Program-made: the position numbers and the translations under genes
In this document: in pieces, positions 47,920 through 59,731 of the stretch
Numbering within the stretch: the stretch's first letter is position 1
How the letters are laid out: every line of letters begins with the position of its first letter
Origin: Lichtheimia corymbifera B2541
Lineage: Eukaryota > Mucoromycota > Mucoromycetes > Mucorales > Lichtheimiaceae
Assembly (NCBI GenBank): GCA_000697475.1
Contig: JNEU01000588.1
Span: 23,971-87,970, forward strand
Direction: 5' to 3'
DNA length: 64,000 nucleotides
The notes under the pieces: model-generated
What the model was told of the DNA's origin: nothing
Seen by the model: only the letters and a program-made list of their open reading frames with translations
The model's database searches: none

Positions 47920-49038
47920 TTAAGTGCTTTTGCTCTTATCCATCAATGTATCCTGATACTCGACTGCAGCCAAGAAAACGGGAAAAGTGACCGATGCCGA
48001 AAGACTTGGTGTAAGCAACATCAATGCCATGGTCCATTTTGGGATCTTTCCGTTATATCTCATGCGATCCACAACCATCCAAAGGCTACATAAGAGATCA
48101 ACAGCCACCACATCTGAGCTGATACTGGATTGTGCAGGGTGACGGAAGAAGGTGGCGATGAGGAACCATGGTACCGATGACAAGGGTTGATCCGTATCCA
48201 CGAGACCACGTAAGCAAGTAAACCAATGTTGGAGAGTGATAGCAAAACTGCAAGCGGCAGCAGTGATGTAAATGGCGGTGATGGCAATAGAACGTTGAGT
48301 ATGACCGAGTTTGAATTTGCCAGTGAATAGTTCAAAGAGTGGGATAATGAGCACACCATGCATGACGAGCAGATTGGGCAAGAACCACACTGTATCGGCC
48401 ACAAAAGGAGATGCCACCACAGTTGCCATGCCAACCCAAACGCACACCAAAAGAACCACAGGTGATGGAAGCAATGCACGGTCCGTTTTACCATAAGCCA
48501 AAACGACTGCAAAGAAGAGTGCACTTGATGTCGAGATAGCTACCACTTGTCCAAGCAACATGAATGCCCATGCGTATGGGATATGTCGTCGAGAGCCTAT
48601 ACATACATCTCATCAGCCTCCTTGCTATACCCATCCATATCATCATCATCCCTTACCTTCCAATGCAAGGAAAGGCGTCCAGGTGCCCACTGTAAAGATG
48701 CAAAGTCGATGACTAAAGAGCCAAGGCCAATCTCCCAAACTGACAGTTCGCCATGCATCGTCAAAGAGAGAAACACTGTGGAGCCAGTGGGAAACGGCAT
48801 TTAACGAGAAGGGTTCACGCGTTCCAGCTTGCCATTCGTTGTAGCTGTAAATAAAATACTTGATCATGTAGGTCCATGTCGCGAGTAAAGACAAGAGAGC
48901 ACCAATGCCAAAGATGAGAGAACCAGTGTTTTGTTTATGTTGGAAAGCTTGTGAAAGAGTTGGAGAAATACGCCATAGCAAAAGGGCAATGAAACCAAAG
49001 TAAGACGCGAGGATACCAACGTCAACGGGGTAATCCAT
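47920..49038 (-). CDS. Multipass membrane protein of unknown function (intact founder copy)
   Basis: Two exons (49038 to about 48656, and about 48597 to 47920) join through a G|GC split codon to give about 350 residues. Eight or so hydrophobic segments are visible, e.g. VDVGILASYFGFIALLLW, SLIFGIGALLSLLATWTYMI, FMLLGQVVAISTSSALFFAVVLAYG, PVVLLVCVWVGMATVVASP, LLVMHGVLIIPLFELF and ITAIYITAAACSFAITLQHW. The C-terminus is short and polar (DTLMDKSKST). I recognise no named family; fungal genomes have many such seven- to eight-TM proteins. Three broken 3' copies lie in the tandem array to its left. It shares a divergent upstream region with the single-pass membrane gene. Confidence 0.85.
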
Positions 49039-49623
49039 ATTGGAAAGAAAAGCTTTGATCAATAGCCACCAGGACGCGGTGCATCATGATATGACAACAT
49101 GGCTTGTCACATGCATTCCTCCTACTGCCGCCTCCTCATCATCACCAATAGACAATGAGACATCAATAAACGACACAAAAAGAGAGCCAATAAAGACAAA
49201 TGCTCATTCTTACCACTTTTGTGACACCTGCACACAAACACAAACACCAAAGGATCGGCAACAACGATGCACGCACATACACACAATATGGGAGATCAAC
49301 ATATGCTAGTTGCACTTGCAAGCATAAACTGCAACTTTGTTGAGAGACCACATGACATAAAATCGAATGTCATATGTCAATTGATGTTAGCTTACTACTA
49401 CTGCTGCTGATCCATTCAATAGTTGTTATAGATAGTAGCAACATCCCTGTTATTCCATAATACCTCCTTCATCTTCATATTCGGAAACCAAACCCACAGG
49501 TGTCTTTCCACAATCGCCCCTGGTTTCCCTTGCTGACTCCCCTTTTGCTTTTGCTCCTTTTCCAAAATAAATATCTGGCGAGACTTTTTTGCTTTTTTTC
49601 TCCCTTGATGCTGTTTACCGACA
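49039..49623. promoter_or_regulatory. Divergent promoter region
   Basis: About 585 bp between the multipass gene (-) and the single-pass membrane gene (+). CA-rich stretches occur near 49228-49285 and a T/C-rich tract (49528-49605) lies before the plus-strand gene. A first exon with a signal peptide for the plus gene may be hidden here but was not identified. Confidence 0.4.
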
Positions 49624-51078
49624 ATGGAAGAAGACGAAGGTATTCACCAACTATCTCGATATATTGCGTATCATACAACCCCATCTCATTATTATTATCC
49701 CCATTCCATTAGAGCGGCCATGCTATGACAGAGGCAATGGATCACCATATTGCTCACCCATCCCAACTGATACTTGGATAAACGGCACCCAACATCAATT
49801 TGTTTGGAATTATAAGCAAGTAGAAGCTCTATACAACATGATAAACTTTTATATTCATACAACCTTTTCTTCTTTTTGATAGCCATCCATTCTATGTGAC
49901 ATCTGTAAGTTGACATCTGTGTGAAAATGTCAAATTGAGTGGAATACTTAGACATATGTATGCATAGGAATACCTCAGCCTTTACCTGTATTACAAGGAG
50001 AACTACGCTTATCAACCCGTCAAAAATTGGACCTCCATTCGCCGTGCGGATGGTGCACTTGCTGTGCAAGTTGACAACTCATGGTTTCCACCCAACACGA
50101 CTCGCACATCTGTTTACGGTTATTACCTACCAGCAGGCATGAACCCGCTGAAGGAATTATCCAATCCAGAATCACAATACCCTCATCCTTTTAATTTCAC
50201 GATTGAACGTAAGTCCTTGATATACATCTCCCTTCTTCTCCTGCTGCTGCTGCTGTTGCTGCTGTCGCTGCTATACAATCCCTGTTTCCATATCCCCCAA
50301 CTTTCCCTTACGCACCCACCACCAATATCATTCACTGAATATTACCTTACATGTCTTTTTGTTACTGCTGCTATTAGGACCCCAATTACCATCACTCGAT
50401 GATTCCCCAGGAGGTGGTGGTGGTGGTAACCATTCACCTTTACCTGGATGGGCCATTGCGCTTATCACTGTATTCAGTATAGGAGCTGCAGCAGCACTGG
50501 CAGCATTCCTTTTACTATGTTGTATCCGGCGTCGTCGGCGTGATCAGCAGCAGCTCCACCACCATGATATATATGATCCATATCAGCACGACGAACATCA
50601 GCAGCAACAGCAACCTGTCATGCGTGGTGTTAGTACGACTACGGATACGGGTTCATCCATTTATTCAACGACACCCATGATGCATGCCACGTTTTCAGCT
50701 CCACGTTTATCAAGCGGCAATTATTCTTCACGTCGGTCGTCTAATGCTATGGCACCTCCTAATACTGCTGCCATCCTCAACAACCGAAGCGCTGTATCAC
50801 ATAGCACATCATCATTCATCACGGATGCACCTGCACCCAGCACAGCTTCCTCTTCACGTCTTGCTGATAGTACATTTATGTGGATGGTGGATTCATCATC
50901 ATCACAAGAACATACAACTACAACGGAGGAACAACGAAGACGGCAATTAGGTGAAGCCTTATTAGCTCAACAGTTGTCTGAAGAAGAAGGCGCTTCTGTT
51001 AAGCATGCTGAAAAACGACCCATCACAGTCAATGGTATTAGAAGTGAAGAAAGTAGAGCTGTGCTTGAGGAACGTTAG
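49624..51078 (+). CDS. Single-pass membrane protein with unknown extracellular domain
   Basis: The ectodomain reads ERPCYDRGNGSPYCSPIPTD, FVWNYNHPFYVTSEYLSLYL, KNWTSIRRADGALAVQVDNS and YGYYLPAGMNPLKELSNPES, with several NxT/S sites. Next come a Gly-rich linker and one TM helix (WAIALITVFSIGAAAALAAFLLLCC) stopped by IRRRRRD. The cytosolic tail is Gln/Ser-rich, about 200 residues. Intron 49816-49882 must use a GC donor to give WNYN. The best visible start is ATG 49624 (MEEDE before ERPCY), which leaves no signal peptide, so the true first exon may be elsewhere. It could be a cell-surface sensor or wall-associated protein; the function is not recognised. Confidence 0.75.
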
Positions 51079-51146
51079 AAGTAGTTGCCAAAACCCAATT
51101 TAATAACAACATCAACAAACTATACATTTATATATAATATACTTTT

Positions 51147-54100
51147 TTAAAGCTTGAGCTCAGCTAAAATACGACTACAAATGTTCTTGTAGAGAAAAGG
51201 ATCCCCGCTTACACGTCGAAATTGTAGTCCGTGCATGCCCAACAACCAGGATACCTTGACAATGTAGATTTCAAAGCGTACAATCAAATCAGGCACGGTC
51301 ACATGAGACGTTGCAGCACCACCACCACCACTACCACTTGTAGGTGAATCCTCCGGAACCTTGTCATCGTCTTTTTTGACGCGCTTCATATCAATACTGG
51401 GCATATGTACACATTCAAATCGACCACGACTTTCTCGCCATTTTACACCAATGCGTTCCAATACACGTATCAAATCAGCCCGAATTACGGATGGATGTTT
51501 GGTGGATGTTGTGGTGACCGAAAATAATCCCTTTAGGAATACTTGTTTCACTGTTTCATCGGCTGTTCCTCGAGATGCTGATGTGCTATCACCATGGGCA
51601 CTCACTGGGAAAGCTTGTTCATGATTGTGAGGTGAAGGTTCATTGTCTCTATTGGATACATCGTCGCTTTTCCGAGTCTCAATAGCTGTATTGGGCTGCT
51701 GCTGTTGTTGCTGATGTCCAATTTCGGGCGGTAATGCTTGTGCAGGTGCTTTTCCAGATGCAATTGTGCGAGACGCTTCATTGGCCATAAGAGGATTAGC
51801 ACCTGTTACTGTTGCTTGTCGTGGTCGTCGTTGTGGATGGGGTCGTTTGGCGGAATTTGCATGAGCATTGGCACTGCCAGCCCTGCCAAGTAAATGGCTA
51901 ACCTTGTCTCCAAAACTTGATCCATGTTGTTGATGTTCATTGCTTTGATGATGGTGCGTTGTTGTTGCTTTCCCTTTGTCGGAAGTAGATGGGATCATAA
52001 TGGGTGCAATCGCAGCGTTCAATTCTGCACTAGTGCGTTCGCGTTTCCTTTCAGTGGATGATCGATGTAATGCATGACTCAGTCGTCGGAATACATTGCC
52101 ATGTTCACTACTGCTATCATCGTCGATCAATGAGCTGTCAGAGGCTTTACTACGTCTTGATCTGATGCGCTGTAATCCACTCTCCAACAAGTTGGGTCTA
52201 TCAGCTTGAATAATATGTCCCTCTTCATCCACTCGAATATTCGTACGTCCACGTCGACCAAACGCAACACCTGCTGTCGTTGTGCCTCTTCCAGAATATA
52301 TTGAATCCTTATGTGTGGCGAATAATGTGTGCTCAATAGGCGTGTCGACTGGATGGGCTGCTGTTTCAGGCATTGGAATATCAGGAACACGGAAAGCACC
52401 TGTGGGTGATGATGAAGATACTGCTGCTGCTGCTGCATCATTATCATAAGAGCCTGTACTGCTAACAGATATCCGCGGGTTGTCAGGATCAGAGGATGTT
52501 GCAGCACGTCTCTCACGTTCCATGCGTTCTTTGACAAGGTAATAAATGGATACAAGTGGGTGATAAGCGGCGGGTATGGATTGAGGATCGTCATTAGGCA
52601 TTGCATACGATTTCTTGCTCGTGGGTATAGGCGAATGTGTCGTAAGACGAGATGTTAAATAATGATGCTGTTGATGTTGATGATGATGATCTCGCGTTCG
52701 TTTGGCAAGTGTCTTTGCTGCTTTTTGATATTCATCAGAGGTGATAATATTCTCAAGTTGTTGCTTGATCTCGGCCTCTGTTCCAAATCCAAAGCCTGTC
52801 ATGTTGCGAATCACTTCCATATCCACCGGTAACATGAGTGGCGCTCGATCCGGCAAATGATTGTCGACAGGACCATCATAACCACGATTCATCCATGGAT
52901 GTACACTGATCTCTGATATGGTGCCACGGTGATTTGGATTGGTTACAAGCATCCGTGAAAGTAGGTTTTTGCATTCTATATATCATTGTTAATACTCAAG
53001 CCATGTACACCCCTCTTGATGCTTACCTGAACTGAGATGGCTTGGATATTCAACATGACCTCGTTTGATTTTAGCGTGTAATGCGGGCATACTCTGGTCG
53101 TCAAACGGCACCTTTCCACACACAAGGACGTATAAAACAATGCCGAAACTCCATACATCGACTTCTGGACCTGTGTACGCTTTTGCATTGAGAAGCTCCG
53201 GTGCTGCAAAATAGAGTGAACCGCAAAAAGTAGAAAGGTGATCTCGTGGAGAAAAGAGATTGGATAGACCAAAGTCGATGATTTTGACATGACCGGATTG
53301 GGAAATCAGGATATTCTCGATCTTCAAATCTGCATAGACAAAAAGGTTAGTTGACATCTTTACTGCTTTGTTTCTTCCAACTTGCCTCGATGCACGATAG
53401 AATTCCTGTGACAATAATCTACGCTTTGGTTTTAGCCACCGTCCTTTTCTTCCTATCCATTCATTGACATACCTAGAGCACTGACAATTTGACGTGCAAA
53501 GCGCCGAGCATGTTTTTCCTTGAGCCTGCCATGGGAAATGATATAATCCAATAATTGACCACCGCCGACATACTCCATAAACAAGTAGTAGTATGGATCA
53601 AGCACGACCATTTCCTTGAGACTGACAATGTAGGGATGATATAATAGCAACATGATGCTAGCTTCTCGTATGGTTCTGATCTCTCGGTTCTCATCCTTAT
53701 CCTTGGCACTACTACTGCTCTTCTCATTGGCAAATGTTCGAGGTACAATCTTGACAGCAAGCTATAAAAAGATTATTTGCTTAGGTACCTCGTGGGAGAC
53801 AATACAACATGCACACACACACACGTGGAACGGACCTTCTCTTGCGTGATATTATGCATAGCCAGCTTGACCTTGCCCATGGAGCCTGATCCCAGAGTAC
53901 TGACAAGCGTATAATTACCAATCACCTTGCGTGGTTTAGGACGTTGCTTCATACTGGTGGTACGAGAAGGTGTGGTGTTGATTGTCTTTGTGGTGGTAGG
54001 TTGTTGAGGTTGTTGAGGTGGAGCAGCCGCAGAACTGGCATGAGAAGAAGCAACGGGAGAGATGGATTTACTACGGTGATAGCTTGCGGATGGGCTAACC

Positions 54101-54201
54101 CGTTCTTCATAGGATGGTTCAATGTCTGTAATGGTCTCTACTTGCTGATCAGACACGGCATGGTCGTCATTCAAAGTATGTTGGTGGTCTGCTGCAAACA
54201 T
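51147..54201 (-). CDS. Kin1/MARK (PAR-1)-like serine/threonine kinase with KA1 domain
   Basis: Kinases of this family control polarity and septation at the cell cortex. ATG 54201 opens a disordered N-terminus. The kinase domain starts [24 protein letters not shown] (glycine loop) and continues LAVKIVPR (catalytic Lys), [47 protein letters not shown] (catalytic loop), [11 protein letters not shown] and [15 protein letters not shown]. The C-lobe ends in [24 protein letters not shown] long Ser/Gln-rich spacer leads to a C-terminal KA1-type domain, [34 protein letters not shown]. About five introns; the one inside HRD|LK (53330-53385) has a GC donor. Roughly 950 residues, typical of Kin1/Kin2. 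Confidence 0.94.
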
Positions 54202-55302
54202 GCTTGGTCTCTCTCTCCTCCGCGCCCAAGATGGGGACTATCTCATTCTTAACCCCCCCCCCACCCAACCACACACCACGCATATTATTACCCTCTCTCT
54301 TTATTTTAAACGCTCGGCGCTTTACTGCACGAGTTTACTATACACATACAAATAAATCATCCTTTTATCAGTACTATCACTACTGCTACTATTGTAGATC
54401 AGAGCATTTCCTATGGATTGAATATATACACACACACGTGGCTTACAAGTCATAAGCCCATTGTTGTTGGTCGTCATTGTCCCATGTTATCCAATGATCA
54501 TGTGGATCAGCCATGTTGTTTATCTCTCGTGCAGCTTCTCTTGTATCACAGTAACCATGGAGATAACAACGAATCTAACCCATTTGCGTTGCACAGACAA
54601 ATGTAGCTTCAAAGGTGCATGGTAATGCATGGTTCATGGCAGCTATCAGAATACCGTTCCCTAGCCGACGCATGACTTTATTGAACCTCGGTTGCTTTGA
54701 TCGGCCTTTTTCAAGATCACCCATAACTGGGATCAAACTTGACAGCTTGATGATTTAGTTATAATCCCCTTACTGCTCAAATTAAAACCATGATGAATGG
54801 GATTCATGTCATCATCAACCTTTGACAGCCAAACTCAATTTTAATCATTGCTGCTACTGCCCATGTATGTAGACGACAATAAAATGATTCTGGAACGAAG
54901 ATAGGAAGAGAGGAAGAGACGAGAAACAAAAAAGCAGACGAGTGGCACATGTTGAAGTCCATCCAATTCAATGGAATACCTTTATTCATGAATCTGATCA
55001 CCCTTCCATGTATCATGTTCATTTTAGCTTTGAGGATGATACATTTGCATAATGTCAATATTTCTAATTCCACCTCTGCCATTTCATTTTTTTATCCTTC
55101 CCATCCACCATCCGTTTGTAGAATGGTGCATGCCCAACATTATGGTTCCTTACACCTCGTAGGGGAGATAATGTGTGTATGTGGTTGGTTGTTGACGCAC
55201 GGCCCGAAATCTGGCAAAAAGACAATGTGACACGAGCCATTATTGACATTGGTCAGCGTCCTCGTTCGTCTTTGCCCTTCTCTCTCCGCACATTCAAGCA
55301 AA
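54202..55302. promoter_or_regulatory. Divergent promoter region, Kin1-like / ABHD12-like genes
   Basis: 1.1 kb between divergent starts. A C-run (54255-54264) lies near the kinase start. Open frames at 54949-55230 (both strands) are short and lack splice support, so no gene is called. Confidence 0.4.
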
Positions 55303-57310
55303 TGGCATTGCTGAGGAAACTCATTGTATCCACGGTCACCATCGTTGCGCTGTACACGGTACATGGAAATACAAGTGTCATCTTGGCCGATTGTCTCACT
55401 GAACAATGTAGGCATGTGTGGGCTTGCTTTGCTTACCAGGACCCCAACGTTTGTAAGCTCATACTTATTATTCAACGCGTTTTCTATATATGATGATTAA
55501 ACGTGTATCAGTATGATCTTTTTGAACAAGATTCAAACACCTTCAAGTCTCCATATCCCTGAATCATATGGCTTTGCACGTAAGGATGGATGGATTGGAT
55601 TGGCAACATAAAAAAGGCAACATCACGCTCACGCGAATATGCATGCATGCACAGACAACAAGGTCAGAAACTTTCAAATCACGACTTCAGACAACATCAC
55701 GCTCGGTAAGAAAGAGAAAAAGAGCTGGGGGCAACGTCGTACTTGTTCATGCCAATGTATCCCTGTTTTTATAAAAAGGCGCGTGGCACATTTTACCATC
55801 CTCGTATCACTTGCAACATGGTTTGCGGGATATCCAAGGCGTACCAGAGACATCGGTGTATGAGAAGGCATTGTCCGACCCCAAGTTCGAGACTCTTGTA
55901 TACTTTCACGGCAATGCCATGAACCGTGCTGCACCCTGGCGTATTGATCTTTACAAGGTACAGCAAGGAAAACTCGTACATGGTATCCAAAATGGCTAAT
56001 CCCATCTTTTATTTTAGCGCTTGAGTGATAAGTTTGACCGTTTGAATATCATCACAATTGACTATCGAGGTTTTGGCGATTCTGGTAAGTTTGTCCTATT
56101 TTGAAATGCGTGGGTGGTGGTTGGTTGCAACAGTAGTAACACGTTTTATTCGCTGTTTATAGATGGCTATCCTTCGGAAAGTGGACTTAAGCTGGATGCT
56201 CAGGCTGTTATTGACTGGCTGGCGGAAAGAAATGGTAAAGAAACTTGTCGATCATTGGGAAAAAGGATAACGAGAAAGCGAGAGGAGAAGGGGAAGTTGC
56301 GACACAAGATGACTGATGATACGATTATATGTGTAGTACCTTCTCAAAGGATCACTCTTCTAGGCCATTCTTTGGGTATTGTATATGGGTTTTATACATG
56401 GCAATCTGCTTACCTTTACCATCGTTTGTTTAGGTACTGGAGTAGCAACCACATTAGCGACCGAGATGACAGCAGCGGGTAAGGAAAATTAAACAAAAAG
56501 GAAAAAGCCCACAGCACCATCAGTACGACGACTGCTTCTGGGTTGCACAGACATGAACACAAACTCACGGCCCATGGTAATTAGGCAAACCACCCAAGAC
56601 TCTTATTCTCAAGGCAGCTTATAGCTCATTGCCAAATCTTATCTTTGAATATCGAATCTTCAACAGCATCCCACTTTTGGGTCCCTTGCAAGCTTTTCCA
56701 ACAGCACAAAGTGAGTCATGATCTTTGCAAAAAGAAAAAAAAGATGATGATGACTGACAATGATGATGATCAACAACAGAATGGATGCTTGAGTACCTGG
56801 AACACAAGTTTGATTCAGCGTCGCGCATTGAGGTAAAACGAATCTGAGCACATGAACAAAATATGGGTTACTCATTCATCAATCTTTGTGTTTGGAAAAA
56901 TATACTTAAAGCATGTTCAAGCACCCATCCTCATTGTATACGGTGCCACTGACCTCGAAATCCCCGGCCATAATTCACATTTGCTGTTCCACCGTGCAGT
57001 GCAAGGTTCACAAGAACAAGAAGCATTGGTGTCTGACTGGCTCGAGAATAGCCCGAAACGTGTCATACCCAACGAGGCTATAGTGTACCAACATGATAAT
57101 GTACGCCTGGTGCAACTTGAATATGCTGGCCATAACGATGGTAAGTAAAAAGAATGGGAAAATGTGGCTGACACTGATGCATTGAACAAGATCCCTGAAA
57201 CTAATCTTGCTGAAACCAATATAGTGGGATACTATGACTACACCTTCCAAGCGATTGCTGAAGTGACTGGATGGCATATGCCTCATCAAACAAAGCTTTT
57301 CCCTTGGTGA
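55303..57310 (+). CDS. Alpha/beta hydrolase, ABHD12-like lysophospholipase
   Basis: ABHD12-type enzymes are ER-membrane serine hydrolases acting on lysophosphatidylserine and monoacylglycerols. The start MALLRKLIVSTVTIVALYT joins ACVGLLCLPGPQRF to give a TM anchor. PSSLHIPESYGFAHNKVRNF, ITTSDNITLGAWHILP and LVYFHGNAMNRAAPWRIDLY (oxyanion HGN) follow. Next are NIITIDYRGFGDSDG, the nucleophile elbow LLGHSLGTGVATTLA, the acid in ILIVYGATDLEIPGHNS, and the His in EYAGHND. It ends in WHMPHQTKLFPW. About eight short introns are inferred; the join A|HNK after 55582 fixes one of them. The catalytic triad appears complete. Length is near 370 residues, as expected. Confidence 0.92.
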
Positions 57311-57647
57311 TAGGAGAAGGAGGAGGAAGGTTCTCTCACCCGCTCTCGCTCTCGTTATCATTGTCTTTTCGGTTACCCCATTCATCCATCCATTTGGGAT
57401 TGTGTTGTGTACAGATCGGAAGGGTATCTGTGAATAAATTCTCAATGTAGATTGTTTGATTGGACTTGTTCTGGTTTGCTTTCTTCTCTCTTTTTTGACA
57501 TTTTACGATTCGACCCGTGCCCACGCCTTCTTTTATTTTTTAATCAAATCCCCCACTCGTTTCATCTCAATACCCTCCCCCCTTTTCTTCTACATCATCT
57601 CTCTCTCTCTCTTTTGCTCTCCCTCTTCCCATATTGAGAAGTTAACA
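57311..57647. promoter_or_regulatory. Methyltransferase upstream region
   Basis: A tandem intergenic stretch that ends in a strong pyrimidine tract (CTCTCTCTCTCTTTTGCTC) shortly before ATG 57648, probably the transcription start and leader. Confidence 0.4.
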
Positions 57648-59499
57648 ATGGGTAACGCGCCTTCCCAACAACCTGTTTCGGATGCTGTGTCCTCAAGTTT
57701 ATCACCACGTGCACAACAACGACTCTCTCAGGCACCAACGTATATGAACTTTTTCGAAGCAGCAGCTGTAGCTCCCTCTGCACCAGCAAGTCGACCCAAA
57801 AAGCGGCCTTCAACAACCAGCGATAAGAGTAGTACTCGATCTGGTAGTAGCAACTCATCCGGCCGAGCCAGCAACAACGATAAACGAGTGCCACGATCCA
57901 CAGCAACAAGCATCAGCAACGGCCAAGGATCAGTATTCTCGGAAGGATCATCTACCTTATTATCCTCTTTGGGTGCATCGACTGATAAGCAACAACAACA
58001 ACAGCAACAATTAAACAAAGATCTCAAGCTCGAATACGCTACTATCGATGAACGCCGTTATCTCTGCGATCCTGATGCACGCTATTTTTTACCCTGCGAC
58101 GAAGAGGAGTCGGATCGCTTGGTGATCATGGTATGAAAAAAGTCAGCTGCAGCTACAATAGCCGCGGTCCCACCCCCATCAAATCACTTTATATCCAACA
58201 CACTAACTTCTTTGGCTATCTTTTTTAGCATTTCATGCTCAAGTATGCATTTGGTGGGAATTTTAAGGCCCCTATTAGTGATATACTTGGAAGCCCAGGG
58301 CGTCATCGTGTCTTGGATATCGGTAATGGACCAGGCACTTGGTAGGTTTTGTTTCAATCAATCATCCAAGAGATGTGAATGGCTTTGAGAAATCTTATCA
58401 ATGATATTCTTTTCCTTCGGACAAATAATAGGGTGCTCGAAATGGCTAGTGATTTTCCCAATACAGGTAACGTAGCTGTGTGTGCACCCACTTCAATGGG
58501 ACATAAACCCGGGAAATATCCATGGGTATTTTATACCAAGTTTATTTACACCACATTGGCTTACATCGTTTAGTGATCTACGGTATTGACTTGGTGCCAA
58601 TGTTTCCCAACACCATCAAGCCTAAGAACGCAAAGTTTCTGCATCACAACATTCTCAAAGACTTGCCGTTTCCTGATAACTCGTTTGACTATGTCCATAT
58701 GAGATTGATGCTATGCAACTTGACCCAAGCGCAGCTGGTTCACCTGCTTACAGAGATTAGTCGTATCCTCAAACCGTCGGCATTTGTGGAACTTGTTGAC
58801 GTGGAATACCGTGTACAACGTCCGGGACCTTTGACCGAGGCATTGCTCAACAAGAAATGTATGTGTAGTATAGTATATGGCACATAGCAGTATATCCTTT
58901 ACTCACACCACGCGCTCTATTATACATATGTAGTGTACCAGACGATGCGTTCACACGATGTGGATTTTCAACTTTGCCATCAGCTTTCAACACTCCTTAT
59001 GACACAAGGTGGCGGATTTATTGATGTGAATCAAGAGCGTATTACCATTCCCCTTGGATGGGGTGGCCAATTAGGTCAAATTCATGCACAAAACATCGAG
59101 ACCTTTTATCAAACGCTGCATCCGCTTATTCGCAACGCCACCACGCTTCCTGAACATCCTCAAGGTATGACTGAAACTGTGGTGCGTCAAGCTATGCTCG
59201 AATGCCAGAAATATCAGTCCCATCTCAATTGGTATACATGGGTTGGTCAAAAACCGGCAGCCGATCCAACGGCAGTACCTCCAACACCATCGACAACAAG
59301 CAACATCAGTAATGGAACTGCAGGCAGTGTTGTTGCCATGTCACCTTCATCATCCACCTCCTCTACGACTGCATCATCCACTACCACGTCGACACGACCC
59401 ACCAACAATAAACGCATGGTGATGGCAGCATCTGGTCCTGCTATCGTTGAAGAAACGTGGGAATCGATCAATGAGTTTATCGACGGCTATGTTGAGTAA
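57648..59499 (+). CDS. SAM-dependent methyltransferase, LaeA/UMTA-like, with myristoylation-type N-terminus
   Basis: Class I methyltransferases of this fungal group include regulators of development and secondary metabolism; the substrate here is unknown. MGNAPSQQPVSD at the start matches the N-myristoylation pattern MGxxxS/T. A Ser/Arg/Gln-rich region follows, then YLFKYAFGG-like text (HFMLKYAFGGNFKAPI). The SAM motif I is HRVLDIGNGPGTWVLEMASDFPN. YGIDLVPMFPNTIKPKNAKF, HHNILKDLPFPDNSFDYVHM, LMLCNLTQAQ and EISRILKPSAFVELVDVEY come next. The C-terminal part has GQIHAQNIETFYQTL and ends VEETWESINEFIDGYVE. Four introns are inferred. An upstream in-frame stretch in the CT-rich leader is not believed coding. 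Confidence 0.88.
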
Positions 59500-59731
59500 A
59501 CAAACAAACATCGGATCTTTTGCCCGACGCACACACACACTCATATCCTTGCCATATCTTTTGTACATATATCCGTCACACACACACACACAGAAACCAC
59601 CCATTCCATTCCCTTACACCCCTTCGTTGTTCACTATCATATATATTACGCATAATTCTTTTGCATATCAAATACAAGACCATCCAACCTCTTTTTTATT
59701 CTAACAATGATTTTACTTTTTTGTACAATGT
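59500..59731. other. Convergent 3' intergenic region
   Basis: This 232-bp stretch separates the facing 3' ends of the methyltransferase (+) and bZIP (-) genes. CA repeats lie near 59530 and 59578-59592. Confidence 0.45.

Noticed and set aside
54949..55230. Hydrophobic ORF upstream of the ABHD12-like gene
   Set aside because: The true N-terminal anchor is supplied by exon 55303 onward through in-phase introns; this ORF has no junction to it.
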